A stretch of DNA of 9,380 nucleotides from Nautiliaceae bacterium. GTDB taxonomy: Bacteria; Campylobacterota; Campylobacteria; Campylobacterales; Nautiliaceae. A program made the position numbers and the translations under genes. Location: NCBI GenBank assembly GCA_027063075.1, contig JAMOSM010000110.1:1-9380 (forward strand), read 5' to 3'. The notes beneath the pieces are model-generated. The model did no database searches, was not told the origin of the DNA, and saw only the letters and a program-made list of their open reading frames with translations. Below, one piece after another: positions 5,645 to 9,380 of the stretch (position 1 is its first letter; each line of letters starts with the position of its first letter).

Positions 5645-6678
5645 AATACCACCTTTTCTTTACAAACTGTAAGAAATTCTCCATCAATTTTCAATTTAGG
5701 ATTACTTACGCATATAAAAATCCTCATAACCCCGTTTTCTTCTTTAAATTTAAACTGAGTTATATGGGTTGCTAATAAAGAAGAGTTACCTTCTGTATAA
5801 TTTTGTTTATTCCACGGATAATAATTATAAAAAAGAGTCAAATTGTAATCCACACAATCTCCGCTTGAGTCTTTATTACAAACCGGCACTATTGCATAAG
5901 CACTGTTTACTAAATAATATTTTTCATAAACGGTTGTTGAATTTGATTCATCAATGGCTTTAATATTTAATTTTGTATTACCGTTTGTATCATCAAAAGT
6001 ACTTTTTGGAGGATTATAAATATGAAAAACCCTCATAGCCGCATTTGTAGGATACTTTTTCTGATAATATCCGTATGAATGATTAATATCTAAAAAATCA
6101 CCTCTGTCATCAGGACCTGAAAAAACCAAAACGGTATAATTATTATCAAAGACATCCCCCTTAATTCCATATGCTTTTGTCCAATTTGAGTCTATTTCTT
6201 TAACTATTCCAAAAAAACTATAAGGGGTAGAAATATTATACTCATCCCCTACTGCTGAAGATTCGGTCTGATTTAAATCTACAAACCCTGAATATCCAGG
6301 AACCACTTTTTTTAAATCGCTTTTCCAAATCCCTCTTTGTGCATAAACATCTTTTCCAAGCCATTCTAATACTTTATAGTTATCCTCACTAGAAATAGAA
6401 ATAGCAGAAAGAGAATTAAACGAACGGATATTTCCCTTATAACAATCTCCGTTTGAAGCGTTACACTCAACACCTATTACAGAGTTAGGAACCCTAAAAG
6501 AGAGTTTTGAAGCTAAAGAATTTAAAAAAACATCTGTTTGATAACTGAGTTTATTAAACTCTTTTGAATAAAAATAATGCTCATAAACCTTTACAAGAAT
6601 TTTTGAAGTAATAGTGGCTAATATTCCTAAAACAACTACAACTATAACAACCTCAATTAAAGTAAAAGCCTTTTTCAT
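5641..6678 (-). CDS. Large minor pseudopilin (GspJ/PilW-like), Cys-rich
   Basis: A 345-aa protein with the prepilin signal MKKA followed by FTLIEVVIVVVVLGILATI. Cleavage is expected after Ala4 and Glu5 is present. The helix runs to about residue 35 and the remainder is a periplasmic globular domain rich in Tyr, Asn and Ser. The size and third-gene-from-the-end position recall GspJ/PilW-type minor pilins, but assignment beyond 'pseudopilin' is inference. Six cysteines are arranged as three candidate pairs: C72/C79, C267/C275 and C323/C339. The first two are in near-repeat motifs (CNASNGDC, CNKDSSGDC). The start overlaps the upstream pseudopilin stop by 4 nt (ATGA). Likely role: structural subunit of a DNA-uptake or type II secretion-like pseudopilus. 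Confidence 0.8.
   Translation of the reverse strand: MKKAFTLIEVVIVVVVLGILATITSKILVKVYEHYFYSKEFNKLSYQTDVFLNSLASKLSFRVPNSVIGVECNASNGDCYKGNIRSFNSLSAISISSEDNYKVLEWLGKDVYAQRGIWKSDLKKVVPGYSGFVDLNQTESSAVGDEYNISTPYSFFGIVKEIDSNWTKAYGIKGDVFDNNYTVLVFSGPDDRGDFLDINHSYGYYQKKYPTNAAMRVFHIYNPPKSTFDDTNGNTKLNIKAIDESNSTTVYEKYYLVNSAYAIVPVCNKDSSGDCVDYNLTLFYNYYPWNKQNYTEGNSSLLATHITQFKFKEENGVMRIFICVSNPKLKIDGEFLTVCKEKVVF
5649..5655 (-). promoter_or_regulatory. Ribosome-binding site supporting a TTG start
   Basis: AAGGTGG on the minus strand is one mismatch from AAGGAGG and lies 4 nt before the TTG at 5644. It supports the TTG as the true start of the last pseudopilin gene and places the prepilin MKKG at the N terminus. 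Confidence 0.6.
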
Positions 6679-7367
6679 CTGCTTATTTCCTCTAATGACA
6701 AGATTTTAGAAGCTCCTATATTACAGGTTGGATATTCAAGTTTTATTTTACTTCCGTCTTTAAATTTAACATAAACCTCAATCAGTTTTATATTAGTAAG
6801 AGCGTTTTTAGAAAGTGGTGTATAATTCATATCAAACGAAATATTGTTGTTAGAATAATCTGTATTATCTTTAATATAATTAACGCCGACTTTAAGGGTA
6901 TAACCTTTTGAAGTCACACCAACACTTACATTCTCTTCATAACCGTTAAAATCATCAATATCATCATAATCATCAACACTACTCTCACCAGCATCGGTAC
7001 CTATGGTACTGAGTTTATCACTGCTGCCGCTCCTATAGATATTGTTATTCATCTGATGTTTTCCAAGTCTGTTTAATTCAGTAGAAAAATTTAAAATCTG
7101 CAGCTCATCATCTGCATTTAAACTACTTCCATTTAAATCTTTATAAAAATTTTCCCCTACAGTGTTGTTTTCATCAAAATATTTAGTATTAATAAGGCTT
7201 AAAAGTGAAAATTCTGTAAAAAAGACACTCTCTTTTACAGTAACTTTAGCAGTAGTTGTCAATGTCTGAAGCAAAACAGGAATTGTAGTCACTGTAATAC
7301 CTAAAATAATTATAGAAACAATAAGCTCTATTAAACTAAAAGCTTTAGATGTTTTTTGACTTTTCAT
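6675..7367 (-). CDS. Pseudopilin with acidic central segment
   Basis: A 230-aa protein with a prepilin signal. An eight-residue charged leader (MKSQKTSK) is followed by Ala9, FSLIELIVSIIILGITVTTI and a hydrophobic helix to about residue 38. Cleavage is expected after Ala9, and Glu5 of the mature form is present. The mature domain has a strongly acidic stretch (VDDYDDIDD, 131-139) that could bind calcium or simply be disordered, and a single cysteine (C215) near the C terminus. It is similar in general plan to GspI/GspH- or PilV-type minor pilins; subtype is not resolved. The ATG at 7367 lies inside the 3' end of proC (23-nt overlap) with no clear ribosome-binding site, so it is probably coupled to proC translation. 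In C. jejuni, as I recall, the transformation pseudopilin gene ctsT lies directly after proC. Confidence 0.8.
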   Translation of the reverse strand: MKSQKTSKAFSLIELIVSIIILGITVTTIPVLLQTLTTTAKVTVKESVFFTEFSLLSLINTKYFDENNTVGENFYKDLNGSSLNADDELQILNFSTELNRLGKHQMNNNIYRSGSSDKLSTIGTDAGESSVDDYDDIDDFNGYEENVSVGVTSKGYTLKVGVNYIKDNTDYSNNNISFDMNYTPLSKNALTNIKLIEVYVKFKDGSKIKLEYPTCNIGASKILSLEEISR

Positions 7368-8088
7368 ACGTTTTAATAACGCCTTTCATCATTTTTCCTC
7401 TTATTCCTTCTTCTTCTAAAGTCTTTATTCCCTCAGCCGTAGTACCCTTTGGCGACATAACCTGATTTTTAATTGTAGCAAAATTATCATCAATTGCACA
7501 AAAACTTTTAAAAAGACCTCTTGTCAATTTTTCACTTATCTCCCTTTTAAGACCTATATAAACTCCTCCATCACAAACTGCCTCTGCAATTAGAGCCAAA
7601 AACGCAGGACCGCTTCCTATAATTGCCGTTGCCATATCAATTTCGTCATCTCCATTTACCCATACAACATCCCCTATTTTGCTTAAAACAAACTTACCTA
7701 CTTCCCTTGCCTCTTTATCTCCCGTAACTGCTGTAGTTGAAGCTTTATACTTTGCCGCAACATTTGGCATAGCCCTTAAATAAAATTTTGATTTTATATA
7801 TTTTTTTATTTCTTCTAAAGATTTACCTGCTAAAATTGAAATTAAAACCTCAGCTTCCCCTTTTAACATTTCACCTATATCTTTAAGGGCATATGGCTTA
7901 ACAGCAAGAATTACATTTTTAGAGGTAATATCATAACCGTTTATTAAAAAATACTCGCACCCAAACTCTTTTGCAAATTCTTTTAGTTTTTTTTCATCTC
8001 TTCCTACTACCTCAAACTTAACTTCCCCTTTTAAACCGTTTGCAATAGCTTTTGCCATTTCTCCATAACCTATAATACTAACTTTCAC
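7345..8088 (-). CDS. proC: Pyrroline-5-carboxylate reductase
   Basis: ProC carries out the last step of proline synthesis: NAD(P)H-dependent reduction of 1-pyrroline-5-carboxylate to L-proline. The chosen form has 247 aa. The N-terminal Rossmann fold starts 'MKVSIIGYGEMAKAIANGL' (GxGxMA pattern). 'NVILAVKPYAL' and 'RAMPNVAAKY' (about 103-112) are conserved, as is the C-terminal dimerisation signature 'VMSPKGTTAEGIKTLEEEGI' (about 209-228). It is slightly shorter than the usual 260-275 aa. An open frame begins at a TTG at 8094, but the GTG at 8088 has AAAGG 6 nt upstream and gives the normal family N terminus. It overlaps fliW by 11 nt and the next pseudopilin by 23 nt. Cytoplasmic. Confidence 0.95.
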   Translation of the reverse strand: MKVSIIGYGEMAKAIANGLKGEVKFEVVGRDEKKLKEFAKEFGCEYFLINGYDITSKNVILAVKPYALKDIGEMLKGEAEVLISILAGKSLEEIKKYIKSKFYLRAMPNVAAKYKASTTAVTGDKEAREVGKFVLSKIGDVVWVNGDDEIDMATAIIGSGPAFLALIAEAVCDGGVYIGLKREISEKLTRGLFKSFCAIDDNFATIKNQVMSPKGTTAEGIKTLEEEGIRGKMMKGVIKTYEKSKNI

Positions 8089-8461
8089 TCTCAACCTTTA
8101 TATAATTTTTCAAAGGGTCTATTAAAGAAAAAGGGTATTTGTCTAAAATTACCTGCCCTACCAGCTTATCGGTTACATTAAAAATAAGAGGTGCAGCAAA
8201 ATTTATTGTCGATTCAATAAAAGGCTCATTTATAGTCATAATATTAAGTACTAAAAAATTTTTATTTTCATCCAAATTTAAAGCTTTTTGTTCTGCATCC
8301 GTAATTTCAAAATCATAATCAGGCTTTATTTTAAAAGGATTTATTAAAGTAAAATTTACATTTTTTCCCTTTAATTTATAAAAAGTATCATTTATTTCTT
8401 CAAGCTCAAACTCTTTTTCATTTTCAAAACCATAAATAGGAAGTGCCACTTTAAATTTCAT
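8078..8461 (-). CDS. fliW: Flagellar assembly factor FliW
   Basis: A 127-aa FliW. Family features are an N-terminal beta strand 'KFKVALPIYGFENEKEFEL', 'FTLINPFKIKPDYDFEI' (about 54-70), the 'FLVLNIMTINEPFIESTINFAAPLIFN' region (about 84-110), and 'KLVGQVILDKYPFSLIDPL' near the C terminus. FliW binds flagellin and antagonises the RNA-binding repressor CsrA, tying flagellin synthesis to export; this is established in Bacillus and Campylobacter. The ATG at 8461 has AAGGA 5 nt upstream. A longer frame reaching 8596 would run through the promoter and over valS, so it is rejected. fliW is the first gene of the fliW-proC-pseudopilin cluster. No flagellar structural gene or csrA is in the window. Confidence 0.95.
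   Translation of the reverse strand: MKFKVALPIYGFENEKEFELEEINDTFYKLKGKNVNFTLINPFKIKPDYDFEITDAEQKALNLDENKNFLVLNIMTINEPFIESTINFAAPLIFNVTDKLVGQVILDKYPFSLIDPLKNYIKVESES
8095..8099 (-). promoter_or_regulatory. Ribosome-binding site that decides the proC start
   Basis: AAAGG on the minus strand lies 6 nt before the GTG at 8088. It abuts the alternative TTG at 8094 directly, which is too close to serve that codon. Confidence 0.6.
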
Positions 8462-8500
8462 CTTTATCCTTTTTTTTAACTTAAGCAAAAAACATTCCAT

Positions 8501-8506
8501 ATTATA
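8501..8506 (-). promoter_or_regulatory. -10 element (TATAAT) for the fliW cluster
   Basis: TATAAT on the minus strand gives a predicted start near 8494 and a leader of about 33 nt before the fliW ATG. No obvious -35; T-rich upstream sequence. It looks like a sigma-70 promoter rather than a sigma-54 or sigma-28 flagellar promoter. Confidence 0.5.
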
Positions 8507-8532
8507 ACACAAGATTTTTTTAATTAAGTTGG

Positions 8533-8538
8533 TATAAT
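8533..8538 (+). promoter_or_regulatory. -10 element (TATAAT) for valS
   Basis: A perfect TATAAT lies 20 nt before the valS ATG. The predicted start near 8545 leaves a leader of only about 14 nt, which contains the ribosome-binding site AAAGGA (8548-8553). No -35 hexamer is visible; T-rich sequence lies upstream. Confidence 0.55.
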
Positions 8539-8558
8539 TGCACAAAAAAAGGATTTTA

Positions 8559-9380
8559 ATGAGAGAATATAATCCTAAGGAATTTGAAAAAAACACTTAT
8601 AAAACCTGGGAAGAGAAAGGCTTTTTTGAAGTAGACTATTCAAAACCTAAAAACTTCTGTATTATGATGCCCCCACCTAACGTAACTGGAAGCCTTCATA
8701 TCGGACACGCTTTAACTTTTACCCTTCAAGATATTATGGTTAGATACAAAAGAATGGACGGATATGCAACTCTTTGGCAACCAGGAACTGACCACGCAGG
8801 AATTGCAACTCAAAACGTGGTAGAAAAACAGATTTTAGCTGAAGGAAAAACAAAAGAGGAACTTGGACGAGAAGAATTCTTAAAAAGAGTTTGGAAGTGG
8901 AAAGAATATAGTGGCGGTACTATCACAACTCAACTAAGACGTCTTGGAGCAAGCCCTGCTTGGAGTAGAGAGCGTTTTACAATGGACGAAGGGCTTCAAA
9001 GAGCTGTTAGGGTTGCTTTTAAAAAACTTTATGACGAAGGCTATATTGTAAAAGGCAACTATATGGTTAATTGGTGTCCAAAAGATGGGGCACTAAGCGA
9101 TATTGAGGTTGAATATGAAACTCACGAAGGCGAGCTTGTTTATATTAAATATCCAATTGTCGATAGCGACGAATATATAGTAGTTGCCACTACAAGACCT
9201 GAGACATATTTTGGAGATACCGCTGTTATGGTAAATCCAGAAGATAAAAGATACAAACACCTAATCGGTAAAAAAGTCCGCCTGCCGCTAATTAACAGAG
9301 AAATTCCTATTATTGCCGACGAATATGTTGATATGGAGTTTGGTACGGGTGCTGTTAAAGTAACCCCGGCTCACGACCCA
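8559..9380 (+). CDS. valS: Valyl-tRNA synthetase, N-terminal part (runs off window)
   Basis: The first 274 residues of a class I aminoacyl-tRNA synthetase that charges tRNA(Val). Visible motifs are the start '[20 protein letters not shown]', '[17 protein letters not shown]' with the HIGH ATP-binding signature (about 36-52), '[13 protein letters not shown]' (about 72-84), and the beginning of the CP1 editing domain that removes mischarged Thr: '[20 protein letters not shown]' (about 209-228) and '[13 protein letters not shown]' at the window end. The full protein is normally about 870-950 aa, so roughly two thirds, including KMSKS, lies beyond 9380. The ATG has AAAGGA 5 nt upstream. It is divergent from fliW and the only plus-strand gene here. 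Confidence 0.98.
   Translation, partial: MREYNPKEFEKNTYKTWEEKGFFEVDYSKPKNFCIMMPPPNVTGSLHIGHALTFTLQDIMVRYKRMDGYATLWQPGTDHAGIATQNVVEKQILAEGKTKEELGREEFLKRVWKWKEYSGGTITTQLRRLGASPAWSRERFTMDEGLQRAVRVAFKKLYDEGYIVKGNYMVNWCPKDGALSDIEVEYETHEGELVYIKYPIVDSDEYIVVATTRPETYFGDTAVMVNPEDKRYKHLIGKKVRLPLINREIPIIADEYVDMEFGTGAVKVTPAHDP

Noticed and set aside
8462..8596. Upstream extension of fliW to a start at 8596
   Set aside because: It would cover the fliW -10 element and the valS start, and residues before MKFKV have no FliW similarity; the ATG at 8461 has a good ribosome-binding site.
1..9380. CRISPR array, tRNA, rRNA, or a defence or mobile system
   Set aside because: No regularly spaced repeats, no cloverleaf or rRNA-like sequence, and no nuclease, transposase or integrase motif was seen; almost all the sequence is accounted for by known housekeeping and pseudopilin genes.

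Overview
The window comes from an AT-rich, gene-dense bacterial genome. It most resembles the Campylobacterota (Epsilonproteobacteria), perhaps a deep-branching or thermophilic line such as the Nautiliales. That placement is inferred from codon use, Lys/Glu-rich proteins, the gene order fliW-proC-pseudopilin and rpmH-rnpA-yidD-yidC-jag-mnmE, and prepilins cleaved after 'KA' rather than 'KG'. No database search was possible.

Layout. Positions 64-4651 (all minus strand; transcription runs from high to low coordinates) hold the classical membrane-biogenesis and tRNA-modification cluster rpmH, rnpA, yidD, yidC, jag, mnmE, followed by yqeY. Every junction from rpmH to mnmE overlaps (about 13, 44, 8, 4 and 32 nt), so translational coupling is likely throughout. 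Positions 4696-5196 hold a long-form ribosome hibernation factor (hpf) with its own promoter-like sequence. Positions 5240-8461 (minus) form a second overlapping cluster: fliW, proC and three pseudopilin/minor-pilin genes. At 8559 the strand switches: valS (valyl-tRNA synthetase) runs rightward off the window end, divergent from fliW. Two back-to-back -10 elements lie in the gap.

Functional logic. The first cluster makes ribosomal protein L34, the protein subunit of RNase P, the YidD/YidC membrane-insertion pair, the RNA-binding protein Jag and the tRNA wobble-uridine GTPase MnmE. The second joins a flagellar/CsrA regulator and proline synthesis with a pseudopilin set, in the neighbourhood where Campylobacter jejuni carries the transformation gene ctsT. 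This suggests, but does not prove, a DNA-uptake or type II secretion-like pseudopilus.

Several starts differ from the longest open frames. mnmE, proC, yidD and fliW are shortened on ribosome-binding-site or family-alignment grounds. rnpA is extended upstream to an apparent ATT start, because its family N-terminal domain is encoded where no ATG, GTG or TTG is available. rpmH (44 aa) is a small gene read directly from the sequence. I saw no convincing new defence or mobile system. The most unusual points are the rpmH/rnpA junction, the Cys-paired pseudopilins, and a palindromic GGGTCAGTCCC motif at the extreme left edge.
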